From Crocosphaera sp. UHCC 0190 (GTDB taxonomy: Bacteria; Cyanobacteriota; Cyanobacteriia; Cyanobacteriales; Microcystaceae), in assembly GCF_034932065.1 (NCBI RefSeq), contig NZ_JAYGHP010000002.1:372001-436000 (forward strand): a DNA stretch of 64,000 nucleotides. Direction: 5' to 3'. Under the pieces are notes generated by a model that saw only the letters and a list, made by a program, of their open reading frames with translations, made no database searches and was not told the origin of the DNA. A program made the translations under genes and the position numbers. Within the stretch, counting starts at the first letter, position 1; every line of letters starts with the position of its first letter. Positions 8,663 through 16,521 of this stretch are shown here, one piece after another.

Positions 8663-8998
8663 TTAGAATGCACGAGTATTAGGCTTATGAACGATAAAGC
8701 TGGTAGTTTGACACTGTTTGATGTTGTCAAAACCAATCACACGAATATAAGCATTAGGATACTCAGAACGGCATTCCCGCACTTCAGCCAAGACTTCTTG
8801 AGGAGAAGACGCACTAAATAAAGGTAACTTCCACATTGTCCAGAAGTAGGTAGTGGGTTCGGGGGCTTCTTCAAATTCAACCCCAGGAATCATACCTTCA
8901 TCCAACAAATATTGAATCTGCTTAACGATTTGTTGATCAGTTAAAGGGGGTAAATAGGAGAGGGTTTCGTAACGACGCTCTTTAGGTAATGTTTTCAT
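8663..8998 (-). CDS. rbcS: Ribulose bisphosphate carboxylase small subunit
   Basis: Small subunit (111 residues) of form IB Rubisco, which caps the L8 core inside the carboxysome. It has the typical start ([19 protein letters not shown]), the conserved YWTMWKLP-like stretch ([13 protein letters not shown]) and the C-terminal YIRVIGFDN strand. It is the last gene of rbcL-rbcX-rbcS and is followed by a strong terminator. The four small-subunit-like domains of CcmM encoded nearby are relatives of this protein. Confidence 0.97.
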   Translation of the reverse strand: MKTLPKERRYETLSYLPPLTDQQIVKQIQYLLDEGMIPGVEFEEAPEPTTYFWTMWKLPLFSASSPQEVLAEVRECRSEYPNAYIRVIGFDNIKQCQTTSFIVHKPNTRAF

Positions 8999-9030
8999 TG
9001 TTGGTTGATTCCTATCTCAGTTAATCACAG

Positions 9031-9426
9031 TTAAAGACAGTTTGAGTCATCACTCTCCGACTCAGGATGAGAGGATGAGGAGACAGAGGAAGAACTGGTA
9101 AGCCTCTCCAATAGCTGACGACGGTGTTCTACATTGGCCTGACTAATGCGATGACGTACCATCTGGGGAATGAATTCCAGCACTTCCGATGCTAGATATT
9201 CCCGCACTTTCAGAATTCGCAAGACTAACGCCTTATCTTCTGTCATTAACTCTTCAATAAATGGTTCTCCCTGTTGAATATTATGGGAGGACACATATTG
9301 CCTTAGCCAAATTGCTTGGTTAGGGTTAGTTTCAGATAATTGGTCGATGATAACGCGAACCGCTTGATAAGTCAGGTAACTTTGCAAAACCTCTGCTGTG
9401 TCATTAGCAATTTTCTTGGGATACAT
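9031..9426 (-). CDS. rbcX: Rubisco assembly chaperone RbcX
   Basis: Helical homodimeric chaperone (131 residues) that binds the C-terminal peptide of RbcL and helps assemble the L8 core. The N-terminus (MYPKKIANDTAEVLQSYLTY) and the QLSETNP and LRILKVREYLASEVLEF segments match the family. The last 20 residues are a Ser-rich, poorly conserved tail. It sits between rbcL and rbcS, the standard cyanobacterial arrangement. An inverted repeat lies between it and rbcL. Confidence 0.95.
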   Translation of the reverse strand: MYPKKIANDTAEVLQSYLTYQAVRVIIDQLSETNPNQAIWLRQYVSSHNIQQGEPFIEELMTEDKALVLRILKVREYLASEVLEFIPQMVRHRISQANVEHRRQLLERLTSSSSVSSSSHPESESDDSNCL

Positions 9427-9455
9427 GAGTACCTACCTGTCCTTCCTAGGACACT

Positions 9456-9498
9456 GTTGTTAGTTAATCGTGTTTGATATTCCCTAAAAACTAACAAC
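9456..9498 (-). other. Intercistronic hairpin between rbcL and rbcX
   Basis: Perfect 10-bp inverted repeat gttgttagtt/aactaacaac with a 23-base loop fills most of the rbcL-rbcX gap. It lacks a T-run, so it may stabilise the upstream rbcL message or attenuate read-through to rbcX and rbcS. That function is inferred from position. Confidence 0.5.
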
Positions 9499-9508
9499 TA
9501 ACCCTAAA

Positions 9509-10927
9509 TTAGAGTGTATCCATTGCCTCAAACTCAAATTTAATTTCTTTCCACAGTTCGCAAGCTGCGGCTAATTCAGGACTCCAGCGACAAGCTTCAC
9601 GAATAACATCATTACCTTCACGAGCGAGGGAACGACCTTCGTTACGAGCTTGGATACAAGCTTCAAGAGCCACACGGTTAGCGGTTGCACCAGGAGCATT
9701 ACCCCAGGGGTGTCCGAGGGTTCCACCACCAAACTGTAAGCAGGAGTCATCACCAAAGATTTCTACTAAGGCGGGCATATGCCAAACGTGGATACCACCA
9801 GAAGCAACAGGCATGGTTCCAGGCATAGAAGCATAGTCTTGGGTAAAGAAGATACCACGAGCGCGGTCTTCTTCAACGTAGTCTTCACGCATGAGGTCAA
9901 CAAACCCCATCGTGATGCCTTTTTCCCCTTCTAATTTACCGACAACGGTTCCAGAGTGGAGGTGATCACCACCAGATAAACGTAAACACTTGGCTAAAAC
10001 GCGGAAGTGAATACCATGATTTTTCTGACGGTCAATTACTGCGTGCATAGCACGGTGAATGTGCAGTAATAAGCCATTATCACGACAATACTTCGATAAA
10101 CTGGTGTTGGCTGTGAAACCACCCGTTAAGAAGTCGTGCATGATGATGGGAGTGCCAATTTCTTTGGCGAACTCGGCCCGCTTCATCATTTCTTCGCAGG
10201 TTCCGGCGGTTACGTTGAGGTAGTGACCTTTAACTTCGTTGGTTTCTGCTTGAGCTTTTTCGATAGCATCTTGTACAAACAAGAAGCGATCGCGCCAACG
10301 CATGAAGGGCTGAGAGTTAATATTTTCGTCGTCTTTGGTGAAGTCTAAACCACCCCGTAAGCACTCATAAACAGCGCGTCCGTAGTTTTTAGCAGACAGA
10401 CCAAGTTTGGGCTTAATGGTACAACCTAATAAGGGACGACCATATTTGTTTAATTTATCCCGTTCAACGGTGATACCGTGGGGAGGGCCAGGGAAGGTTT
10501 TGATTAAAGCAACAGGAAAACGAATATCTTCTAAACGTAATGCCCGTAATGCTTTGAACCCAAAAACGTTACCGACTAAAGAGGTGAGAACGTTGGTGAC
10601 AGATCCTTCTTCAAACAAATCTAAAGGATAAGCAATGAAGCAGAAATACTGGTTATCTTCGTTAGCAACGGGTTCGATATCATAACAACGACCTTTATAA
10701 CGATCTAAGTCGGTTAAGTTATCTGTCCAAACTGTTGTCCAGGTTCCGGTGGAAGATTCTGCTGCTACTGCTGCACCTGCTTCTTCAGGAGGAACACCCG
10801 GTTGGGGGGTCATGCGGAAGCACGCCAGAAGGTCGGTATCTTTGGGGGTGTAGTCGGGGGTGTAATAGGTCAGGCGGTAATCTTGTACGCCCGCCTTGAA
10901 CCCTGATTTAGCTGTAGCTTGTGCCAT
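9509..10927 (-). CDS. rbcL: Ribulose bisphosphate carboxylase large subunit
   Basis: Catalytic subunit (472 residues) of form IB Rubisco, fixing CO2 on ribulose-1,5-bisphosphate in the carboxysome. The active-site motif [11 protein letters not shown] contains the lysine that is carbamylated (Lys198 here, Lys201 in plants). The substrate Lys motif [11 protein letters not shown] and the loop-6 region ([10 protein letters not shown]) are present. GGAGGA precedes the ATG at 10927. It is first in rbcL-rbcX-rbcS, with about 400 bp of leader upstream. Confidence 0.98.
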   Translation of the reverse strand: MAQATAKSGFKAGVQDYRLTYYTPDYTPKDTDLLACFRMTPQPGVPPEEAGAAVAAESSTGTWTTVWTDNLTDLDRYKGRCYDIEPVANEDNQYFCFIAYPLDLFEEGSVTNVLTSLVGNVFGFKALRALRLEDIRFPVALIKTFPGPPHGITVERDKLNKYGRPLLGCTIKPKLGLSAKNYGRAVYECLRGGLDFTKDDENINSQPFMRWRDRFLFVQDAIEKAQAETNEVKGHYLNVTAGTCEEMMKRAEFAKEIGTPIIMHDFLTGGFTANTSLSKYCRDNGLLLHIHRAMHAVIDRQKNHGIHFRVLAKCLRLSGGDHLHSGTVVGKLEGEKGITMGFVDLMREDYVEEDRARGIFFTQDYASMPGTMPVASGGIHVWHMPALVEIFGDDSCLQFGGGTLGHPWGNAPGATANRVALEACIQARNEGRSLAREGNDVIREACRWSPELAAACELWKEIKFEFEAMDTL

Positions 10928-11325
10928 TTAGTCATTCCTCCATGAATGGGCATCGTTAATTTCTCGTTTATCAGCGCGCGAGTCAGCCTCAACTCACTCG
11001 CAATAGAGAAAAATATTAGAAAGTTATTCGGTTGCAAGAAGTCTGCTCTGCTAACCGTTAATTCACTTATCTGCTTTTCGAGTCCTAATCATACCATGAG
11101 GGTTGATCGTTTTAACATTCTCTTTACGGCTAATTTTGTATTTTTCTATTACAATTTGTAGACAGTCTGATTAATTTAACTAATCATTCCCTAATACCGG
11201 ATTTATCGTAGTTCATTCGGTTTTCTCCCATATCAGATATTGGATCATTTATCCTAAAAAGTTTATAAATATTTACATTGTTTTCCTAAGTATGATGAGT
11301 ATTATTGCTTAGTGTTTCTGTTAAA
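10928..11325 (-). promoter_or_regulatory. rbcL upstream region
   Basis: About 400 bp between rbcL and the Uma2 remnant must hold the Rubisco operon promoter. A GGAGGA ribosome-binding site lies just before the start codon. A weak inverted repeat gcgagt/actcgc (10978-10983 and 11096-independent arm at 10996-11001) lies in the leader. The rest is AT-rich. I could not assign a transcription start. Confidence 0.5.
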
Positions 11326-11580
11326 TTAATCGTTTGTCCCATCAATACATAAACGAGGAATCCATAAACGAACATCTCCGACAAACAATTCGCCCTCTTG
11401 TTCCATTAAAGCAAGATTTAAGTAAGTACAAAAATCTACAACAAGACGGTTATGATTAGTTGTTCCCCCAGTCATAAGTACAATTTCTCCATCACGATAT
11501 TCATGCTTATCGGTAGATTCTTCTTTTAATTCTAAATATTCTTCTGGGGTATAAATCTGTTTTTCTGTAACAACTGTCAT
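11326..11580 (-). pseudogene. Truncated Uma2-family nuclease gene
   Basis: The N-terminal half of a Uma2 (DUF820) PD-(D/E)xK-like protein, a family greatly expanded in cyanobacteria. The recognisable parts are YTPEEYLELKEES, the HEYRDGEIV motif and GDVRLWIP. Full-length members are about 190 residues and carry a second acidic motif (YPDVMV) after this point. Here the frame ends after 84 residues with an unrelated tail, so the catalytic part is missing. The ATG at 11580 is preferred over the longer upstream frame because homology begins there. It lies in a decay zone between rbcL and ccmN. Confidence 0.7.
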
Positions 11581-11694
11581 CTGATTTGTCCTCAACTCCC
11601 CAAATTGTGCTAACTTTAGTTTAACAATTTTGGTTCTACCGAACTTGTCATCAGTACGACTTTTGATCACTATTTAAGTCAGGAAAGTAACATT

Positions 11695-11736
11695 ATGGGC
11701 GTTTGGGGTTACGAAGCGTTTGAAAATGAAAAATAA
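11695..11736 (+). pseudogene. Stub of a DUF4259-type gene
   Basis: A 13-codon frame, MGVWGYEAFENEK, preceded by AGGAAAG, matches the typical start of DUF4259 proteins (MG-W-G-xx-F-(E/D)-N). It then stops, and nothing of the rest of the domain follows before ccmN. It looks like the left-over 5' end of a deleted gene. Confidence 0.5.
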
Positions 11737-11759
11737 GGTGATCGCAACAAAGTCAAAAA

Positions 11760-12473
11760 TTAATCGTTTTTAGTAGAATCATCTGATGAAGAATTGTTTT
11801 GAAAACGGTTAAAAGCTTGACGTTCAGGAAACAATGTGCATAAAAGTTGATTAATATAAATCTGACCCACCACAGGAGCATTTTTAGTTTCAGGAGAAGG
11901 TTTAGGTGGTGTCGGAATTTCTGGCATTTCAGGCACTGTTGTCTCTGCTTCTAACCATAAATCTTCCATTTCTTCTATAAATGCGGGTTGTTTATCTTCC
12001 GTTATTTCTGGTTTAGGAAGAGAACCATTACTATCAGAAAGAGAACCGTTACTATCAGGAGGAGAACCATTATTTTCTGATTTTGTTTCTTGGGAAGTTT
12101 CAGCTTTTTCTGAAGTAAACCCGCGAGACATATCACCAATTAATGATCCCGCTTCGATGGTTGTTCCTGCTTCAATCGAAGTATTAATAATTGTAGCAGA
12201 AGAGCCAATACAGGCATTTTGACCAATTTTACCCTGACCAACCACCAACACCCCGGCCCCTAACATAGCACCAGATTCAATATAAATGTCTCCCTGATAA
12301 GCATTAATCAGGGTTCCCATACCAATGCAAGCCCCTTCTCGTATCACAATACGACTATTAGGCGCAGCTTGCAGGATGGTGCCTGGTGCCACAACTGCAC
12401 CCTCATGAATGGTAACGTCACCAATCACGCAAATATCTAACTGAGTCGGTGGATGAATAAGGGGTAAGGGCAT
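11760..12473 (-). CDS. ccmN: Carboxysome assembly protein CcmN
   Basis: Adaptor (237 residues) joining the CcmM-Rubisco core to the CcmK shell. Residues 1-120 are left-handed beta-helix hexapeptide repeats (IVIREGACIGMGTLI and similar). Next comes a Ser/Pro/Asn-rich linker with an SDSNGSL-type repeat. The C-terminal amphipathic encapsulation peptide (IYINQLLCTLFP, about 205-218) is what binds shell proteins in known CcmN. A short polar tail follows. It is the last gene of the ccmK2-K1-L-M-N operon. Confidence 0.93.
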   Translation of the reverse strand: MPLPLIHPPTQLDICVIGDVTIHEGAVVAPGTILQAAPNSRIVIREGACIGMGTLINAYQGDIYIESGAMLGAGVLVVGQGKIGQNACIGSSATIINTSIEAGTTIEAGSLIGDMSRGFTSEKAETSQETKSENNGSPPDSNGSLSDSNGSLPKPEITEDKQPAFIEEMEDLWLEAETTVPEMPEIPTPPKPSPETKNAPVVGQIYINQLLCTLFPERQAFNRFQNNSSSDDSTKND

Positions 12474-12528
12474 TACTATTACTAAGTAGTCAGAAGGGGC
12501 AAGATTGTCTTACCCCTTCTGTACATCA

Positions 12529-14511
12529 TTAAGGACGTTGGATAATCGTTTCTAAGACACGCCGTTTTGCTTGACTATCAATACCAATCAAACGGACGTA
12601 TTCCCCTTGATGTTCCGCTAAACAGCCTTCTAATGCTGCAATCACGTCGGATTCACGGTTACTATCAATGGGAGAACAACTTTGCCAAGACTTAGTGCGG
12701 AAACGCCGCTTATCTGCGTGTTCTGTGCCAATTTTATGTCCTTGAGACAGTAATGAACGGACTTGAGTAACGATTTCAGCCGTTAAATTACTGGTAGCAA
12801 CATGGCCATTGCCATTGCTCGAATAGCTACGGGTTGCAGGGGTAACGGTTGCGGTTGTTTTACTAGCACCACCACTGGATGCTTGACCTGGCCGTTGAAT
12901 AATGGTTTGTAAGACTCGTCGTTTTGCTTGGCTATCAATACCAATTAAACGAACATATTCTCCTTGATGTTCCGCTAAACAGCCCTCTAAGGCAGAAATT
13001 ACCTCAGATTCACGGTTACTATCGATGGGGGAACAACTTTGCCAAGACTTAGTACGAAAACGACGCTGATCAGCGTGTTCTGTCCCAATTTTATACCCTT
13101 GAGAAAGTAAGGAACGAACTTGGGCGATCGCTTCAGCACTTAACCCACGGCTGCTAGACTGAGACGTGCCGCCTTTGCTCACTCTGGGAGAGCCAACGGT
13201 TCCATTACTTTGAATTTTGCCCCCTTCTCCTGGACGATGAATCACGGTTTCGAGTACCCGTCGCTTAGCACTGGAATCAATGCCAATCAAACGGACATAC
13301 TCGTTATCATGTTCGGCTAAAACAGTTTGTAATTCCCGAATGACATCAGATTCTCGCTGACTTTCAATAGCCGGCCCGGTTAACCAAGAACTGGTACGGA
13401 AGCGACGTTGACTGGCATATTCAGTTCCCACTTTATAGCCTTGATGGAGTAAGGCACGAACTTGGGAGGTAATATCGCTATCCATGCCACCATTGCCGTT
13501 ACTGCCAGTCTTGTTGTGGCCATTACTGGTATTTTTGGTGGTAGTCAAGCGACTGGGTTCACCAGGGGTATCTTCAGGCCGTTGTACAATCACTTCTAGG
13601 ACACGCTTTTTCGCGTGGGTATCAACCCCGATCAAGCGGACATATTCTCCCTGATGTTCTTGTAAACACCCTTCTAATTCCCCTAAAACTTGGTCAGCAC
13701 GGCCGTTAAAACTTCCACCTGTTAACCAAGATTTGGTACGGAAACGTCGTTGATTGGCGTGTTCTACCCCAATGGTATACCCTTGGGACAATAGGGAACG
13801 GACTTGGGTTACAATTTCTGGACTTAAACTCATACTTGTCACCGAATTACTATAATCAATCTGATTAACGTCATTTATAGACTTTTCCAACTGCTCACGA
13901 ATGGGCATAATACAGGCTGAATTGTCAGCACATTGATAGCCAACTCGTAATGCTTCGTTGATTTCTACCACATGGTGGGCAAAGGCGCGATCGCCCTCTG
14001 TTACATCAGGGAGACGATCCGCCTGTTGTTGGTTTGTGATAACTGCACCAGAGGGGACGTATTTTCCTGGGGGTATTTCCACATCTTGAATCAAGGCGTG
14101 CATCATGACAATGCAACCCTGGCCCACTCTGGCATTAAATACCGTTGAACGAAAGCCAATAAAACAGCCATCGCCAATATAGGCTGGCCCGTGAATCAAG
14201 GCCATGTGGGTAATACAGACCTGTTTCCCGATCCAAACCGAATATTCTTGGCCGTCATCCCCCACAACCCGTCCTTTTTCTAAGCCATGAATGACCACAC
14301 CATCTTGAATATTGGTGCTTTCTCCGATCCAAAAAGGGGTTCCTTCGTCGGCACGGATGGATGTTCCTGGGGCAATTAAAACATTAGCACCCACTTGAAC
14401 GTCTCCAATCAGGTTAGAAAAAGAATGCACATAGGCACTTTCATCAATTCGGGGTTCCGCTAGGGTTTTTGACCAAGGTGTCGGGGGGGCCGCTGCTGTG
14501 CGGACTACCAT
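12529..14511 (-). CDS. ccmM: Carboxysome protein CcmM: gamma-carbonic anhydrase plus four RbcS-like domains
   Basis: Central organiser of the beta-carboxysome (660 residues). Residues 1-210 form a gamma-carbonic-anhydrase beta-helix that keeps the zinc ligands His75, His102 and His107. Cys194 and Cys200 correspond to the redox disulfide needed for activity in the Thermosynechococcus enzyme, so this CcmM is probably an active anhydrase. Four small-subunit-like repeats follow (each begins QVR(S/A)LL and contains RRFRT(K/S)SW), separated by Ser/Asn/Gly-rich linkers; they crosslink Rubisco. Met227 (start at 13833) just before the first repeat could start the short, repeat-only isoform known from other species. 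GGAGGA precedes the ATG at 14511. Confidence 0.96.
   Translation of the reverse strand: MVVRTAAAPPTPWSKTLAEPRIDESAYVHSFSNLIGDVQVGANVLIAPGTSIRADEGTPFWIGESTNIQDGVVIHGLEKGRVVGDDGQEYSVWIGKQVCITHMALIHGPAYIGDGCFIGFRSTVFNARVGQGCIVMMHALIQDVEIPPGKYVPSGAVITNQQQADRLPDVTEGDRAFAHHVVEINEALRVGYQCADNSACIMPIREQLEKSINDVNQIDYSNSVTSMSLSPEIVTQVRSLLSQGYTIGVEHANQRRFRTKSWLTGGSFNGRADQVLGELEGCLQEHQGEYVRLIGVDTHAKKRVLEVIVQRPEDTPGEPSRLTTTKNTSNGHNKTGSNGNGGMDSDITSQVRALLHQGYKVGTEYASQRRFRTSSWLTGPAIESQRESDVIRELQTVLAEHDNEYVRLIGIDSSAKRRVLETVIHRPGEGGKIQSNGTVGSPRVSKGGTSQSSSRGLSAEAIAQVRSLLSQGYKIGTEHADQRRFRTKSWQSCSPIDSNRESEVISALEGCLAEHQGEYVRLIGIDSQAKRRVLQTIIQRPGQASSGGASKTTATVTPATRSYSSNGNGHVATSNLTAEIVTQVRSLLSQGHKIGTEHADKRRFRTKSWQSCSPIDSNRESDVIAALEGCLAEHQGEYVRLIGIDSQAKRRVLETIIQRP
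13831..13833 (-). other. Candidate internal start codon for short CcmM
   Basis: The ATG for Met227 lies at the junction of the anhydrase domain and the first RbcS-like repeat, with GGTGA eight bases upstream. It would give a 434-residue, repeat-only form. An internal start giving CcmM-35 is known in Synechococcus; use of this particular codon is inference. Confidence 0.45.
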
Positions 14512-14530
14512 GACAATTTAAGTCCTCCTA

Positions 14531-14574
14531 ATTATCAGTTATCAGTTCTTGGTTGTCAGTTGTCACTTATCAGT
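14531..14574. repeat. Degenerate tandem repeat (tatcagtt-like)
   Basis: Four to five imperfect copies of (t)tatcagt/tgtcagt lie in tandem in the ccmL-ccmM gap. Similar short tandem repeats are common between cyanobacterial genes; no function is evident. Confidence 0.55.
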
Positions 14575-14616
14575 CGGCAATGATGACTAACTGAAGACTT
14601 TTGACTACCTTCCGGT

Positions 14617-14916
14617 CTAATAATCGTCTTTTTTGCTATAAATTTGACGATTTTCTACGGTGATAGTATCAATAATCCCCACTACCATCGCATCAATGGG
14701 GCGTTGTTCCATTCCACTTTCGATGCGAGCAGCACTCCCTCTTGATACTAATACCCACTCATCAAACCCTGCACCAACCAGATCTCCGGCCACTTCATAC
14801 TTAGGAAGGGGTTGCCCTTGAGCATCAATAAATTGGAGCAACAAGAGCTTTGTTCCGGTTAAACTGCGGGTTTTGTGGGTACTGACAACGGTGCCTCGAA
14901 CTTTGGCAATTTGCAT
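14617..14916 (-). CDS. ccmL: Carboxysome vertex protein CcmL
   Basis: Pentameric BMV-family protein (99 residues) that closes the twelve vertices of the icosahedral shell. The N-terminus MQIAKVRGTVVSTHK and the core AGDLVGAGFDEWVLVSRGSA match CcmL/EutN proteins. It lies between ccmK1 and ccmM on the same strand, with a 19-base gap to ccmK1. Confidence 0.96.
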   Translation of the reverse strand: MQIAKVRGTVVSTHKTRSLTGTKLLLLQFIDAQGQPLPKYEVAGDLVGAGFDEWVLVSRGSAARIESGMEQRPIDAMVVGIIDTITVENRQIYSKKDDY

Positions 14917-14935
14917 TATGCTTGCTAATGACTAT

Positions 14936-15271
14936 TTATACCCGTCTCATAGGGGGATTCACACTTTCACGGAACTGTTCTACAGCTTCGGTGTAACGAA
15001 TGGGTAAAACATATTCGAGGTTTTCATGGGGTCTGGCAATAATATGGGTAGATAACACTTGTCCCCCATTAACTCGTCCCGCATTCTCAATACCAGCAGA
15101 CACAGAGGCTTGCACTTCTGACACATCGCCCCGCACAATCACGGTGACGCGACCACTACCGATTTTTTCATACCCAACTAAGGTAACACGGGCAGCTTTG
15201 ACCATCGCGTCAGCAGCTTCAACCACGGCAGGAAAACCCAGGGTTTCCAACATTCCAACAGCAATTGACAT
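14936..15271 (-). CDS. ccmK1: Carboxysome shell protein CcmK1
   Basis: Single-BMC-domain hexamer (111 residues) forming shell facets. It has the family start [20 protein letters not shown] and the pore-loop region of BMC proteins. It is nearly identical to CcmK2 over the first 90 residues but carries a longer tail ([11 protein letters not shown]), which identifies it as K1. AGGAG lies eight bases before the ATG. It is the second gene of the operon. Confidence 0.93.
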   Translation of the reverse strand: MSIAVGMLETLGFPAVVEAADAMVKAARVTLVGYEKIGSGRVTVIVRGDVSEVQASVSAGIENAGRVNGGQVLSTHIIARPHENLEYVLPIRYTEAVEQFRESVNPPMRRV

Positions 15272-15331
15272 GATTTTTTCTCCTATGATGATACTTTCTG
15301 ATTTATTTGACCGTTTAAAGACAAAAAACGC

Positions 15332-15643
15332 TTAATAGGCCCGGAATGCTTCTACGGCTTCGGTGTAGCGAATGGGTAGGACATATTCGAGATTTTCATG
15401 GGGACGAGCAATAATGTGGGTAGACAGAACTTCTCCCCCATTAACTCGTTTGACAGCATCAACGCCAGCCGAGACTGAGGCTTGCACTTCTGACACATCG
15501 CCCCGCACAATGACGGTAACGCGACCGCTGCCAATTTTTTCATACCCGACTAAGGTAACACGGGCTGCCTTAACCATGGCATCTGCTGCCTCAACAACGG
15601 CAGGAAAACCCAAGGTTTCAATCATTCCAACAGCAATTGACAT
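15332..15643 (-). CDS. ccmK2: Carboxysome shell protein CcmK2
   Basis: Major shell hexamer (103 residues), first gene of the carboxysome operon. The BMC fold begins at [13 protein letters not shown]; the ATG at 15643 has GAGGGA upstream and matches the family start, so the 11-residue upstream extension is rejected. It ends shortly after YTEAVEAF, the short-tail form. K1 and K2 share long, almost identical stretches, indicating duplication with possible gene conversion. The leader upstream is rich in hairpins. Confidence 0.94.
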   Translation of the reverse strand: MSIAVGMIETLGFPAVVEAADAMVKAARVTLVGYEKIGSGRVTVIVRGDVSEVQASVSAGVDAVKRVNGGEVLSTHIIARPHENLEYVLPIRYTEAVEAFRAY

Positions 15644-15693
15644 AGTGTATTCCCTCGCTTGAGCCAAACTAAACAACTTTACGAACAGATCTT

Positions 15694-15756
15694 CTCCTAA
15701 CCATTCGTTAGGAGATTTTTTAGCCTTGTTTAGGCTAAATATCCCTATTTATAGGG
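15694..15756 (-). other. Three successive hairpins in the ccmK2 leader
   Basis: Inverted repeats ctcctaac/gttaggag (15694-15714), tagcct/aggcta (15721-15737) and ccctat/ataggg (15743-15756) follow one another about 50-110 bases before the ccmK2 start. The first is followed by a T-run on the plus strand. They may structure the 5' leader or be operators. Confidence 0.5.
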
Positions 15757-15824
15757 TTCCCTAGCGCAATCCTTTGTTGCCAGTCGGCGGTCTGCTATCC
15801 TTGTCTTACAACAAGCTCTTAGGG

Positions 15825-15847
15825 CATAGACTTGATCTAAGTCTATG
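15825..15847. promoter_or_regulatory. 9-bp inverted repeat, candidate operator
   Basis: catagactt and aagtctatg flank a 5-base centre in the ccmK2/ndhF divergent region. The symmetry and position suit binding of a dimeric regulator or an RNA stem; no family consensus was matched. Confidence 0.4.
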
Positions 15848-16521
15848 GGGTTGGGTTGTTAGTTTTGACTGACTGCCATAAACCTAGTCCCACCGGAAAA
15901 AACCGACGGGGGTAGCTAACTTATCAACCTACATATATAAAGAATAGGGAACCTTGGCCCCTTTGACAATATAAATCACGATGATATTTTCTAATCTGAT
16001 GGTTAATGAAAGTTAATAGTTCAGGAGAAGACTCTTGAAGTTCTTACTCTATCAATGACTGAGACTTTCCAAGAAGGGGTCAGACTGTTTTATAATTTTT
16101 TCATCATGACTGTTGAAAACGCGAAACCCACTGACGGGCCAGAACTCAAACAAGATTCGTTTTTGGGTTATTATCCCTCTTATGGGAAATCATTATCTAG
16201 GGTTTGGGGAGATTCTCTAAGTAATAATACTTGAAAGACCCCTCAACTTTGGAGATAATAGTCTTGAAAAAAGCAATGGCTACAAAATAGCGAACTGAGT
16301 AACAGCGACTCCAACAAAGTTGACAATCATCAGGGGCAATGACTGATAAACTGTTGTCAGGCAAAGTGGCTGATTTTTTTTCCCAGAAATCAGACCCGAA
16401 TCTGATGATCGACATAAGTCGATTCTCTGATTGACCAAAATCATTAAACATGATAAAGAGATGAATTAGATAAAAAATCCGCTTCAAACTAATATTGTCC
16501 ATTCACAGTCCCTTAACTTAA

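Larger units (their letters stand above)
15644..16521. promoter_or_regulatory. Divergent ccmK2/ndhF control region
   Basis: Nearly 880 bp separate the divergent carboxysome operon and the ndhF gene, unusually long here. It holds three small hairpins close to ccmK2, a perfect 9-bp inverted repeat at 15825-15847 and another short one (atcgac/gtcgat) near 16410. In other cyanobacteria, carbon-concentrating genes are controlled by LysR-type regulators (CcmR/NdhR, CmpR), so operators are expected here, but I could not assign a site. No convincing gene was found; a 42-codon frame at 16106-16234 is doubtful. Confidence 0.5.

Noticed and set aside
10946-11161. 71-codon plus-strand frame in the rbcL leader
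   Set aside because: Lies over the Rubisco promoter and leader with non-coding composition.
14531-14574. tatcagtt repeats as a possible regulatory array
   Set aside because: Degenerate, short and of a kind widespread between cyanobacterial genes; no support for a function.
15271-15332. ccmK1/ccmK2 near-identity as an assembly duplication
   Set aside because: Tandem ccmK2-ccmK1 is the normal arrangement in beta-cyanobacteria, and the tails differ.
16106-16234. 42-codon plus-strand frame starting MTVENAKPTD
   Set aside because: No ribosome-binding site and no family recognised; kept only as a doubtful small gene.
16197-16502. 101-codon minus-strand frame between ccmK2 and ndhF
   Set aside because: Odd composition, no recognisable domain, and it covers the ndhF promoter region; more likely a chance frame.
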